Positions 31,407-41,725 of a DNA stretch of 64,000 nucleotides are shown in pieces (position 1 is the first letter of the stretch; each line of letters opens with the position of its first letter). The notes below the pieces were generated by a model, which saw only the letters and a program-made list of their open reading frames with translations, was not told the origin of the DNA and ran no database searches. Source of the stretch: Eukaryota sp. TZLM1-RC (lineage: Eukaryota; Metamonada: BaSk clade); the NCBI GenBank assembly GCA_040285825.1, contig JAUPSS010000008.1, positions 1 to 64,000 of the forward strand. The letters run 5' to 3'. The translations under genes were made by a program, and so were the position numbers.

Positions 31407-33238
31407 TGACAAATTCTATTATCAAACTCACATTCAGCATTTAAGATGGTGCGGTGTTCGCGATCCAAATTAATATTAAAACCGTGCTCCGTGCGTAGCC
31501 CCAAGGTTTGTAATAAGTCTCTTCCGATCAAAAAATTGTTGGTACCAGGAATGATCTGGAATTCGATCCTTAAAAACACTTGAGTGGCCAAGCTACCCAC
31601 ATTTAGAGCAAGAACACCACTTGCACATCCCAGGGTCGTGGAGCGAATACCATTTGCCGATAAGTATTCGACAGTCTTATTGTCATTAACTGTCATATTA
31701 CATTTAGAGGCTAAATCCATTGATAATGCTGAAAATGCAGCTCCATTATCAATTTCGCCTTGTACTTCCACGTTATTTATTGTGCAGGTTAACCAAAGTT
31801 CCCCGTTAGAACTTTCTTGGTCCTCTGCTACCCTGGATAGTCTAACACTGTGGATAGAACCCACAGAATTGGATGACTCTCTAAATCTTTTTAATGGATT
31901 TAAGTGATTATGATTCGAATCTGCTTTGCTCATTTTATAAATGGATTTGATTGAATTATTTGTAAGGTTATTGTTAAAAGATGTATAATCATCTGATTTA
32001 TTAATACTACTTTTACGTTTTCTATCACGTTTTTCACCTCCTTGACGCTTTTTTGAACCTGGTCTTCCCACTAATTTAAAACATTTCTCTTCAGGATGTT
32101 TATTGGTTTTGCATAAGCTACACCATTGCTCTGAAGGGATGGGTCGACTGCTTACTCTAGGGTTCTCAAAAGGACCTTTTGACTGGCTTCGTCCTTTTTG
32201 TGCAGGAGCGTGAGCACCAAAAGCTGTTCTTATCAAATTCATGTCTTTGATCGAGGATTCAAGGCTGTTGACCTTATTAACAAATGCGTTACCTAAATCG
32301 TAAATCGCATCGCCCAGTTTCTCGTTACTCGAATCAAACTTGCCAATCCAAATGATATATGCGTCCATCAATTGATTGTTTGTTTTGTCGTTGTTAGTTT
32401 CGAGAAATCTCTTTGCTGGGTAGACGACAGACGAATTACCATCCGTTCCGGGCATAATTGTAGAGCGTCGAATTATATATATGATCTGCTCTATGAAGGC
32501 TGTCCATGAAGATTCAGCAGTCATTCTGCGACTGATCTCAGGTGGTCTTACAGATCTTAAAGCCTTGTCAACATCGGTAGGGTTTTTGTACTGGGTGCTG
32601 AGTAGCAAATATTCCCAGATTTCGGCGTCAGATGGGTTGTTGCCTAACACGTTTGTTCGGCCTCCATAAAAACTCTGCCATTCTGCGATGACCTTACCTT
32701 CGATCATAAATCTCAAATACAAAGGGTCCACTTCGAAGAACATAGATCTAACGAAGTCGTACTGATGAACAGGTTGACCGTATTTGGTGATCGGCGTAAA
32801 TATTCTGGTGGGTCCATCGCGATCCCTAACTGTTTTAGCCCAATTGCCAAAGTTAAGAACGAAGTCGAAGATCTTCTTGGCGTCAAACGCTTCATTTAAC
32901 TTAACTAGGCATCTGAGTTTGTCGTCTATTCTTTTCCTCAATTTCTCCTCGTCTGTTACAGGAGTTCTATAAAGACCGAGGGTGTCGACGAGAGAATCTC
33001 TAGGAGCATTCGTTCCTAGGGGTTGCGTGGGTAAAGATGAATTTATAACAGATGCTTGTGTAGGAGTTGCTTCACAAGAAGCTCTCCTAGATGCCAAAGG
33101 CCCTACAGAAGGTGTTCTAAATAGGTTCATATTCCTCTCTTCTGAAGGCAATGTTTCGCCCAACTTAATGATAAATCTTGTCTTAGGAGGTTCCTCCTGC
33201 ACAGGTACGGTCTGGGCTGGTGGCCTTAAATCCACCAA
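31407..33238 (-). CDS. Ty3/gypsy gag-protease
   Basis: Capsid-like region rich in helices, then a CCHC-like zinc knuckle (CSLCKTNKHPEEKC), a basic stretch, and a retropepsin-like aspartic protease with the active-site string EIDNGAAFSALS (DNG in place of DTG/DSG) and FLIGRDLLQTLG. It continues in frame into RT across the non-LTR insertion. 33238 is a GTG. A 47-codon open stretch just upstream (starting MTKFKAWVDSW at 33,371) is in another frame and probably encodes the true N-terminus, with a one-base shift near 33,240. Confidence 0.85.
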
Positions 33239-33372
33239 TCTGGTGCATTTTTAGATCCTCTAGGGACCCCAGTTAGTTTATGATCATATGGAAGGCAACT
33301 GCTCTTTATTAAGACATTCTCAAAAACATTTTGGTCGGGCCAGCTATCAACCCATGCCTTAAATTTTGTCAT

Positions 33373-34779
33373 TCATGCATCAGGATATACTAATTTTAAC
33401 TTGTTAGGGCCAACACGTTGCTCTTTCAATTCAATTACCCTTGTGCCTATTTCTCTAATGTAGGACTCTTTGGTATGAAATTGAAGGGTGTCACCTCGTG
33501 ATTCATCGAATCTGCCCCCAAGCATAATAAAAATGTCCGCAATGGAATCTTTTGGGTGTACGTTCTCCTCTTGGAAATGCCTTACGACGCCTCTAAGGTT
33601 TCTACCTTGTTGGTTATGAGGATACATTTTAGCTATCCAAAATAGTCTGTCGTAAGCTTCTTGATTTCCACTGAAATATATTTTGTGGTCCTCAATTGCA
33701 ATTCTATGCCATTTGGCAGGCCTGGGAGTAGCAGCTTGATACTTTGAACGAGGTGCGCTAAAATAGCAATCCTCGACTGCACTCATCCCACACGAGACTG
33801 CCGAATCGGTAAGATCATCCAATCTCTTTAAAAGATTTGGACTCTGATCATAACTCTCGTAGACGACATCGTCAAGTGTTTTGCCGTGGGCTTCCCCAAA
33901 GAGAAAGGGCCAACGTTTCGCTAAATAGTCACGTCTGACCTTCTCACATTCGGCTGAATCAACGTTTCCTGAGAGGCGTTCTGCCTCATTCTCAGCCATT
34001 TTTAGTAATTCATCATCGCTCCAATCTATTACATCATCAGGAGGATTGGCGATGAGATCCAAAATGAAATCTCTAGTTACAGCCTCAACTGCCTTTGCTA
34101 GTTTCCTTCGGTAAAGACCTTGAGAAGTCCTTTCCGTAGATGGAAAACTTGGAGTTGGATTAGAAGGTTTGGGTGTATGAGGTGGTTCATCATCGCTCTC
34201 ATCCTCTCTCCTGCTGTTGTTCTGATAATGAGATCCTCTGGAATCACTTTGTGGTTCCTCACTTGAGCTGATGTCAGAAGTAGGTGAGGAGGGAGTTTTA
34301 CGTGAGGAGCTAGTCGTAGACTGTTGCTCGCCTTCGCCTCCTTCACCTTCTGTACAAGCGTTAGATTTGTTAGTTACAACAAACGCTTTGAATTCCCATT
34401 GCTCGCTCGGAGTGAGAAAACTCTTCCTACAAGGAAGGAGCTCCGAGGAGTTGTTGGGGTATGTGTACAGTTCTGTCACATCAGCAACGTGATTACCACT
34501 CTCCTTATTAGGGAGGTGACTTCCTTTCTGAGAGGTAGGGCTCTCCTCAGTGTGAAGTTCACTCTCCTTATTGGGGAGGTGACTTTCTTTCTAAGAGGCA
34601 AGGCTCTTCTCAGCGGAAAGCTCACTCTCCTCAGGAGGATTACTCTTCCCGAAGGAAGGATTACTCTTTTCGAAAAAAGGTTTACTCTCCGTAGATGGAG
34701 GATTACTCTCCTGAGAAGGAGGATTACGGTTAATGTGTTGGCCGGAGCCATTAATTGATGATGCTGTATGGTTAGACAT
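33373..34779 (-). CDS. Ty3/gypsy extra 5' ORF starting inside the LTR
   Basis: On the minus strand an ATG at 34779 lies within the 5' LTR and opens a frame (MSNHTASSINGSG) running to TGA at 33,373. The only break is a TAG near 34,591. That TAG is probably a mutated CAG, because the neighbouring repeat has SQKGSHLPNKES where this one has S-stop-KESHLPNKES. The N-terminal part is made of heptapeptide repeats (SNPPSQE-like). The middle is Ser/Pro/Glu-rich and the C-terminal half (from about KLAKAVEAVTRDF) is likely globular. The stop TGA is followed at once by the ATG of the next open stretch. Its function is unknown; it may be a gag-like nucleic-acid-binding protein. Confidence 0.65.
34486..34740 (-). 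repeat. 21-nt hairpin-like repeats in the gypsy 5' ORF/leader
   Basis: Consecutive ~21-nt units on the sense strand each contain a short self-complementary pair: CTCC/GGAG, CTTTT/AAAAG around TTCG, CTTCC/GGAAG around TTCG, CTCC/GGAG. The arms change together from unit to unit. The same units encode heptapeptides, so coding constraint is the competing explanation. Confidence 0.6.
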
Positions 34780-34886
34780 TGTACAGAATAGAGATAAAAG
34801 ATAAAGATATTTATTCAATTTCACTGGCCCTTATAAAGACCGTCACTAGTGAAGTCTATACTAGACTAATTGTCCACAGTACAACA
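34759..34886 (-). repeat. Ty3/gypsy 5' LTR
   Basis: 128 bp, TG...CA, followed on the sense strand by a short spacer and TGGCTCCGG, a plausible tRNA primer-binding site. Nearly identical to 18222-18349. Confidence 0.85.
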
Positions 34887-34890
34887 TAAA

Positions 34891-35150
34891 TTGAATTGAT
34901 GAAAAATCATATTTTGAAAAGTTTTCCCTTTTAGAATTACTGAGAAGTAAATGAAGAATATCACCATTAATCAAAAGTAAATTTACAAAGGATTTGTATC
35001 CACCATTATCTATACATCCTTTTAGAAAAAGATTTTTACATTAATGATAAAGGATAGAAGGTTTTACTTATTTTGCTTTTCCAACATGTAAGTATTTTTT
35101 TAACTTAATAAAAAGCACCAATGAACCGAGTAAAAAAATTATTTAACTTT
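34891..35150. repeat. Repeat F, right half of the gypsy target
   Basis: Continues repeat F after the gypsy insertion. Matches 38,996-39,250 and 42,065-42,330. No coding content. Confidence 0.8.
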
Positions 35151-35830
35151 TATTAGACTTACAAACTTGACAAAATAAAATCATAACTAATGGGACGCAT
35201 TCAATGAACCAAAATTTCTTCTGCAAAATCTTGGTCTGCTTACTGTTTAGCTAAAGCTTCTCTAATTCGAATAAAAACCGAGGTAATCTCTTAATAATGG
35301 CAAATTGAATTCGAGAGCGCCATAAATAGATATCAAATCTTTTCATTGTTTTTTCTTGAACCATTTTTTTGGAAATTATTCAAAAAAGTTCTGATAGTCT
35401 TCCGTTTATCGAAAATGGAAAAGCAATAAAAACAAGTGGTCTATTTCTATCAGCATTAGCGTCTTCGATATCTTTGCCTTTTTTCTATTATATTCTGTAG
35501 CTTTAAATTCAAGGGCACTTACAGGATTAAGTTTTCTTCTTTGAACCAAAGTGCCATTTGCAACATTACAGGAGACAAAGTCAACAACAGCTTCAGAGTT
35601 CTCAATCCAATCACAGTATACATCACCTCTGTCATCAGAACCAAGATTATTCAATGACAAAGTTTCTTTCAGCAGAGGCTCTTTAATACACGAGATTCTT
35701 GCAGTTGGTGCCATATTGAAAACGGTGTCTCTGACATCATCATGTAATAAAGAACGATAGCTTATCAATTTAAAACAATTCAGAGCATGACGCAAAGTGA
35801 ATTCAGGTAAATTTAAAAAAAGATAGAGTA
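35151..35830 (-). pseudogene. Non-LTR retrotransposon fragment (family A', related to A)
   Basis: An open stretch at 35795-35406 starts in the knuckle (RHALNCFKLISYRS), then HDDVRDTVFNM, RGDVYCDWIENSEAVVDFVSC. The tail is frame-shifted. About 80% alike to family A in protein. A closer copy lies at 42,340-43,015. Confidence 0.8.
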
Positions 35831-35849
35831 AAAATAGTTAAAATATTTA

Positions 35850-36302
35850 ATTTATTGAATTTGCACACTTGATTAAATTAAATCATAACTAATGGGACGA
35901 CTATCATTAAACCAAGATTTCCTCTACAAAATCTTGATTTGCTTGCTGTCTAGCTAAAGCTTCTCTAATTCGATTGAAAAACCGCGGTAATCTATTAATA
36001 ATGGCAAATTGAATCCGTGAACGCCATAAAAAAATATCAAATCTTTTCATTGTTTTTTCTTTCACCATTTTTTGGAAGTCATCCAAAAAAGTTTCTGCTT
36101 CAACTGATAATCTTCCATTTATCGAAAATGGGAAAGCAATAAAAACCAGCTGTGTATTTCTATCGATATTTGCATCTTCAATTTCTTTATCATATTTTCT
36201 ATGTTTTTCTTTTGCTTTAAAATCCAGAGCAGCCACAGGATTAAGTTTTCTTCTGTGAACCAAAGTATCGTTTGCAACATTACATGAGACAAAGTCAACA
36301 AT
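35850..36302 (-). mobile_element. Family A 3'-end fragment (5'-truncated insertion)
   Basis: Nearly identical to the 3' 450 bp of the element at 27,682; ORF 36263-35907 ends FVEEILV. Flanked by approximate AAATAGT-containing repeats. Relative to the 43,020 region, the target read through as AAAATA-TCAAATTAG before insertion. Confidence 0.8.
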
Positions 36303-36790
36303 AAAAAATAGTCAAATTAGTGCTCTTGAATATAATTTTTGAAATTCACAATCCACATCACAGTTAGTGGTGTGTGATCTTGATTTGGAAGTATACATCT
36401 CCGTTTGAGCATTATATAGATATTAGACATATAATCGAAAGTACCAAATAACAAAGTCTTGAATTGCCATTGTCCAAATTAGATTTTTTGGTTGAATCTT
36501 TTTCCTCTTGAAGTTTCTGTAAGATGAACAGTTGCTGATAGTTGCGTTCCATTGATTAAAAGATTGACTATTGCAAAGTTTACACTGAATTCCGTCTGTA
36601 AAGAATTGGCATATCAAGTTTTCAAATGCTAGTTCTGCAACTTTTCTGCTAGAGAATCTCGTAAATTGTTGTATGACAAAGTAGAATAATATTAAAACTA
36701 TAGGTGGTGACCTGAAAAGGTTGCAAGCTCAATATATCACGTTGAATGTCAATAGAAAAATTCTTTTTCATTAAGTAAACATAAATGGTC
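36303..36790. repeat. Repeat G (copy 1)
   Basis: Shared with 39,255-39,690 and 45,243-45,690. No gene seen. It contains the uninterrupted version of the MULE target (TTTTGAAATTCACAATCC near 36,340). Confidence 0.8.
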
Positions 36791-37330
36791 TATACTTTTT
36801 TAGAAAATTTATTTTATTTCAAATAATACAATCTAGAAATCAACATCTTCAAAACAAGCTTCCACACCATCAATCCATACAACAGGAATATCTTGGTAAT
36901 GTACACTCACAGACATCAAAGTTTGGAAAATAATTTTAGAAATTGTTGTGAAAATAATAAGAATAGTACGATTTAACCACATACGACTATCAAAACGCTT
37001 ATTCATTCTTCTTTTTACCAGATTTTTAAAATCATCAATAAAATTTATGGCAGTTTTTCCAAGACGTCCATACAAAGATATAGCAAATGGGCAAAATTGG
37101 TAATACATATAAGAAATATGTTTCAACTCTTTTAAAGTATTTGTACATTTTTCCCTTTGTACAATTCTGAATCATCAAGAGGGCTACTTCGGATTGTACA
37201 TTTTTCAAAGCATTTTTCTTGCTTACATCCACTGTTACAACAACAGCAACAACATTCAGGATGTCATCAAATGAGAGCACAACAACATCAGCACGCCGTT
37301 TTCCATATTTTGGTTTTCTTACTTTTTAAT
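36791..37330 (-). pseudogene. Non-LTR retrotransposon C-terminal fragment (family E)
   Basis: ORF 37126-36833 encodes only the final ~97 residues (FCPFAISLYGRLGKTAI, RRMNKRFDSRMWLNRT, ending EDVDF), homologous to the tails of families A, C and D. Upstream is frame-shifted. Copies at 39,690-40,215 and 45,690-46,225. Confidence 0.75.
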
Positions 37331-37334
37331 TTTT

Positions 37335-38190
37335 TTTAAAATATATTTATTTTTATTCAACAACAAATATGAAATACACAATTAAAACTCCACATTCTCA
37401 AAACCTGCCTCCCCTACATCAAAACAATTAATCGCTAAAGATTCTGAAAATTTCCCAAAAGAAGATAGTGAATCAGAAATTAGTGTTACCATTCCCTTAA
37501 AAATAGAAAATACAATCCTGTTTTGCCAGTAAACACGATTGAAAATTCTTCCAGTTCTTTCCATTACAACTACAACAAAATCCTCAAGGAAAGCCATAGC
37601 AGCCTTACCTAGAGATGCAAGCAAAGAAAAAAAAATGGACATAAATTAAATTGGGCATGAGAATTTTCATTAACCGAGGCAATGGGTTTCGCATATTTAG
37701 CAATTTTATATTTTTCGCCTGCAAGAAGAGGATTATTTACATCCGAGTTAATGAAATGTTCGTTAGAGGAATTACATGGGTCAATAGACATGGCGTCCAA
37801 AATAGTAAAACTACCATTTAAACCAGGAACAACTAGATCACCTCTAGTCAGACCCATAGAAGCTCTGTTGTAACGCGTACTATCAATATTGGGATCATCA
37901 AGAATTAATTTTGATAACAGCGGTTCTAAAAAGGAATCTACTCGATATGATTTGCAAATTACATAAATTTGGTCCCTGACGTTATTATGCACTTTGCTTC
38001 TAAACGTAATGAAATGTTTACAGTTCAAAAGATGAGTAAACAAAAGAGGTTTACCACATTTACAAGTTAAATGATTGGGCAAATTGTTTGGCCACAGAAA
38101 ACAACGAAAACGCATGTTTAGAAGCCATTCATTGTTGTTTAACAAAAGTCCATAAACAGAGGGAACTTGAGTTACTAAAGCAGCACTTTT
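37335..38190 (-). pseudogene. Non-LTR retrotransposon C-terminal fragment (family D)
   Basis: ORF 38145-37609 has LNMRFRCFLWPNNL, the knuckle CKCGKPLLFTHLLNC, HNNVRDQIYVI, then TRGDLVVPGLNGSF and ILDAMSIDP; a second frame (37642-37382) gives the tail. One A-run shift near 37,630 separates them. The copy at 46,240-47,092 has its own different breaks. Confidence 0.8.
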
Positions 38191-38398
38191 TAATTTATAT
38201 CAATGTATTGGAAAATACAAATTAATTTTACTAGAAGAATAAAACCAATGTTTCAGTTTGTAATTGGGACTATACAAACCAAATGCTGAATGGATTGGTC
38301 TTATTTCCTGTTTTTTACTCAAGTTTAGACTCATATAACCGTATGACAACGTACCAGACTGCATTCTCAATATACTGACCGACTGTTTAGCTGTTGAA
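38191..38398. repeat. Spacer upstream of tRNA-Leu copy 1
   Basis: Identical in context to 47,093-47,300. No gene is seen. It lies between the truncated 5' end of family D and the tRNA. Confidence 0.6.
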
Positions 38399-38480
38399 GC
38401 AAGCGTGACCGAGTTGGTTATGGTGTTGGATTCAAGTCCCAATGGCGAAAGCCGCGCGAGTTCGAATCTCGTCGCTTGCA
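38399..38480 (+). tRNA. tRNA-Leu (CAA), copy 1
   Basis: 82-nt class II cloverleaf. The acceptor GCAAGCG pairs fully with CGCTTGC, with discriminator A. D stem ACC/GGT. Anticodon loop TTCAAGT (CAA) on a stem with one A-C mismatch. Long variable arm GGC-GAAA-GCC. T arm GCGAG-TTCGAAT-CTCGT. A T run about 14 bp downstream can end Pol III transcription. No intron. An identical copy is at 47,301. Confidence 0.85.
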
Positions 38481-38489
38481 TTTAACTCA

Positions 38490-39254
38490 CCCATTTTTTT
38501 CTGGCATTTTTTTGACTTGGTTGTACGCAAATTGGTTGATATCTTTTACTTTTGCACTGTAGTTGGTTTTCCGCCTCTATTGTTTGCAACACATGCAGTT
38601 TGTCTATTGCTGGCGGAATACTCACCTATTAAATAAACTTTCATTCCCTTTTTGACAATAATTCATGGTGAAACGATTTCATTTTGATATAGTCAGTCAA
38701 GAGCAATTAATTTTTGAAAAATTTTGATAACTATCTTTTATTTATTGGACAGAAACCTCGGTTATCAATTGCATGTAAATAAAAAAGAAATTTGCAATAG
38801 GTTTACAGATGTTCTTCTTCACCATTTGTTGTTTCATATTGTATCAGTTTTTGAGTTTTCACTGCTTGCAACTCCAAACCGATTAAGTGTAGGTAAAACT
38901 CCTCCGTTTCTCTGAACTTTTCTGTTAAAAGTACAGAGGCAGAGTATGAAAGAGCTTAATTTCCTCTTCTTCTAAACAATTTTAATATTAAAGCTAAATT
39001 GAATCGATGAAAAATCATATTTTGAAAAGCTTTCCCTTTTAGAAGTACTGGGAAGTAAATGATGAATATCACCATTTATCTAAGGTAAATTAACAAAGGA
39101 TTTGTATTCACACTGCAGATGTTTCACCACCATTATCTATACATCCTTTTAGAATAAGATTTTTACATTAATGATGAAGGATAGAAGGTTTTACTTATCT
39201 TGCTTTTGCAACATGTAAGTGTTTTTTTAACTTAATGAAAAGCACCAATGAACC
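38490..39254. repeat. Repeat F (copy 2, uninterrupted)
   Basis: The complete version of the repeat broken by the gypsy element at 18,218/34,890. It also gives the empty site for the gag-only element (GACAATAATTCATGG near 38,655). No coding content. Confidence 0.8.
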
Positions 39255-39690
39255 GAGCAAAAATAGTCAAATTAGTGCTCTTGATTTTCGAGTCTACATC
39301 TCCGTTTGAGCATTATATTGATATTAGATATATAATCGAAAGTACCAAATAACAAAGTCTTGAATTACCATTTTCCAAATTAGATTTTTTGGTTGAATCT
39401 TTTTTTCTTGAAGTTTTTGTAAGATAACAGATACTGATAGTTGCATTCCATTGACTAAAAGTTTAACTATTGCAAAGATTACACTGAATACCGTCTGTAA
39501 AGAATTGGCATATCAAGTTTTCAAATGCTAGTTCTGCAACTTTTCTGCTAGAGAATCTCGTATATTGTTGTATGACAAAGTAGAATAATATTGAAACTAT
39601 GGGTGGTGACCTGAAAAGGTTGCAAGCTCAATATATCACGTTGAATGTCAATAGAAAAATTCTTTTTGATTAAGTAAACATAAATGGTCA
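39255..39690. repeat. Repeat G (copy 2)
   Basis: Slightly shortened relative to 36,303-36,790 at its start. No gene seen. Confidence 0.75.
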
Positions 39691-40490
39691 ATATTCTTTT
39701 AGAAAATTTATTTTATTTCAAATAATACAATCTAGAAATCAACATTTTCAAAACAAGCTTCCACACCATCAAACCGTACAACAGGAATATCTTGGTAATG
39801 TACACTGACAGACATCAACGATTTGAAAATAATTTTAGAAATTGTTTTGAAAATAATAAGAATAGTACGATTTAACCACATACGACTATCGAAACGCTTA
39901 TTCATTCTTCTTTTTACCAGATTTTTAAAATCATCAATAAAATTTATGGCAGTTTTTCCAAGACATCCATACAAAGATATAGCAAATGGGCAAAATTGGT
40001 AATCCATATAAGGAATATGTTTCAACTCTTTTAAAGTATTTGTACATTTTTTCCCTTTGTACAATTCTGAATCATCAAGAGGGCTACTTCGGATTGTACA
40101 TTTTTCAAAGGATTTTTCTTGCTTACATCCACTGTTACAACAACAGCAACAACATTCAGGACGTCATCAAACGAGAGTACAACAACATCAGCACGCCGTT
40201 TTTCATAATTTGAATTTCTTACGTTTTCATTTATATCAAGAGACCTCAACAACAAAGGATTCAATATGATAGGAAATACACATTGCATGGATTTGATATC
40301 TTACTGGAACGAAGAAATCTGTTGTAATTAAATAGATGTGATAATGTCAAACCAGCTCACCTTTTGCAAAACAAATCATTGAGCAAATTACAAGGCCATA
40401 GATAGCAACGCATTCTCATAGCGGTGGACCATTGGTCGTCATTTAAAAATAAACCATAAATCTCGGGATTTTGGTTCAAAAAAACAGTAC
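39691..40490 (-). pseudogene. Non-LTR family E fragment (copy 2) plus a knuckle-proximal piece
   Basis: ORF 40064-39732 is the family E tail. Farther upstream (about 40,500-40,360) the minus strand reads NPEIYGLFLNDDQWS and MRMRCYLWPCNLLND, matching the part just before the zinc knuckle in family D. The middle is degraded. Confidence 0.7.
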
Positions 40491-40492
40491 GC

Positions 40493-40614
40493 ATTAGGAT
40501 CATTCACTTTTACAGTGTAGTTGGTTTTCCACCTCATTTGTTTGCAACACACGCAGTTTGTCTATTGCTGGCGCAATACTCACCTATTAAATAAACGTTA
40601 ATTCCTTTTTGACA
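40493..40614. repeat. Repeat F fragment, left of the gag-only element
   Basis: Matches the start of repeat F up to the AATAA where the LTR begins. The rest of the repeat resumes at 41,726. Confidence 0.75.
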
Positions 40615-41725
40615 ATAATGTTGTTGTTGAACTCAAATTGAATTAGTAGGTTTCTTTGTATTTCGACTGATGACGTGATACTCATTTATGAATCAGTTTT
40701 ATTAATAAACAACAGATTTCTCTCTCTCCTTCGTGTGTTCATCTGCCTAACGGCATCAATAATTATTGGCCCTTCTTATTTCAGATGACTGTTCCTTCTG
40801 TCAACCTCCCGTCTCCTTCTTCCATGAAAGTTGAAAGTGTTCTCTTGTTCCTACAAGAGTGGAAGATCTATTCTTCTGTGACTTCTAAGAAAGAGCTTGT
40901 TCCAGCAAGACTCTTGGTCGATTCTTTTCTGTTAGAGTCCCTATCTCTCCAGAAATCCGACGTCTCTTCCAGTGACGATGTTCTTCTTAGACATCTTCAA
41001 TCTGTCGTATCGTTCGCCACGTACGAAGATTTTAGTCTGGCTATGTCAGAACTGAAGCTTGATATCCGTATTGGTGACGTCCGAGAACGTATGTCCTGTT
41101 ACCTGCGACGTTTCCTCCAGGTAAAGAGTAGGGCTTCCGGACTGAAGTTACCAGACACAGCTTTTCTGAATCGATTTGCCAGAGGAATTCTTCCCGTAGG
41201 TCTTCAACGTTCTCTACTAGCGAGAATTCGAGATGATTTATTCCCAGATCTTCACTCTCGTGTCATAACCACTACTGATGAGCTGTTGGACTGCTCTAGG
41301 GTTGCTTCATGGACTCGTGGCTTCAAAACCTCAGTGAATGATGTGGAACGTACGGCTGGCACGAAAACGAGGTCCTCTTGGCGCTCTCAGGATTTAAAAA
41401 ATCAATCGTGCTTCAAGTGCCACAAGCCTGGACACATCTCCCGCGATTGTCCATCTAAAATCAAACATGAGGTAAATTATTTGTGTCACACAAACGATGC
41501 ACCAAAGAGTTTAACAAACCTTATATCTTCCCTCTATTGAGCCAGTACTGTATTTGTCCTCAGAAAAGTGGGAAAAAGTAGTGTTGTTGTTGAACTCAAA
41601 TTGAATTAGTAGGTTTCTTTGTATTTCGACTGATGACGTGATACTCATTTATGAATCAGTTTTATTAATAAACAACAGATTTCTCTCTCTCCTTCGTGTG
41701 TTCATCTGCCTAACGGCATCAATAA
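40615..41725 (+). mobile_element. Gag-only (TR-GAG type) LTR retrotransposon
   Basis: 140-bp near-identical LTRs at 40619-40758 and 41582-41721 (TGTTGTTGTTGAAC...GGCATCA), flanked by ATAA on both sides. A primer-site candidate TGGCCC follows the first LTR, and a purine tract (AGAAAAGTGGGAAAAAGTAG) precedes the second. The interior holds one gag ORF and no pol. Element ends and primer context resemble the local Ty3/gypsy, which may mobilise it. Confidence 0.9.
40785..41540 (+). CDS. Gag protein of the gag-only element
   Basis: 251 residues, intact. A helical capsid-like region (about 15-190, e.g. EDFSLAMSELKLDIRIG, RERMSCYLRRFLQV, LNRFARGILPVGLQ) is followed by one CCHC knuckle (CFKCHKPGHISRDC). 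It lacks protease and RT. Its ATG follows TTTCAG, 26 bp after the first LTR. Confidence 0.88.
   Translation: MTVPSVNLPSPSSMKVESVLLFLQEWKIYSSVTSKKELVPARLLVDSFLLESLSLQKSDVSSSDDVLLRHLQSVVSFATYEDFSLAMSELKLDIRIGDVRERMSCYLRRFLQVKSRASGLKLPDTAFLNRFARGILPVGLQRSLLARIRDDLFPDLHSRVITTTDELLDCSRVASWTRGFKTSVNDVERTAGTKTRSSWRSQDLKNQSCFKCHKPGHISRDCPSKIKHEVNYLCHTNDAPKSLTNLISSLY

Larger units (their letters stand above)
18218..34890 (-). mobile_element. Composite Ty3/gypsy insertion bracketed by a TAAA(T) target duplication
   Basis: The direct repeat TAAA (or TAAAT; one T is ambiguous) lies at 18218-18221 and 34887-34890. It flanks 128-bp LTRs with TG...CA termini at 18222-18349 and 34759-34886, which are nearly identical. 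Repeat F is continuous if everything between is removed, as in the uninterrupted copy near 38,990. Inside are the integrase C-terminus of one copy (18,350-18,846), a non-LTR fragment, other repeats, and then a second gypsy copy starting with its own divergent LTR at 24,282. The arrangement fits nested insertion followed by recombination between the two gypsy copies. Confidence 0.75.

Noticed and set aside
34324-34758. Plus-strand 144-codon repetitive ORF as a gene
   Set aside because: It is the antisense reading of the heptapeptide/hairpin repeats in the gypsy leader.
38399-38480. tRNA-Ser instead of tRNA-Leu
   Set aside because: Both are class II, but the anticodon loop TTCAAGT gives CAA (Leu); no serine anticodon fits a 7-nt loop with U33.
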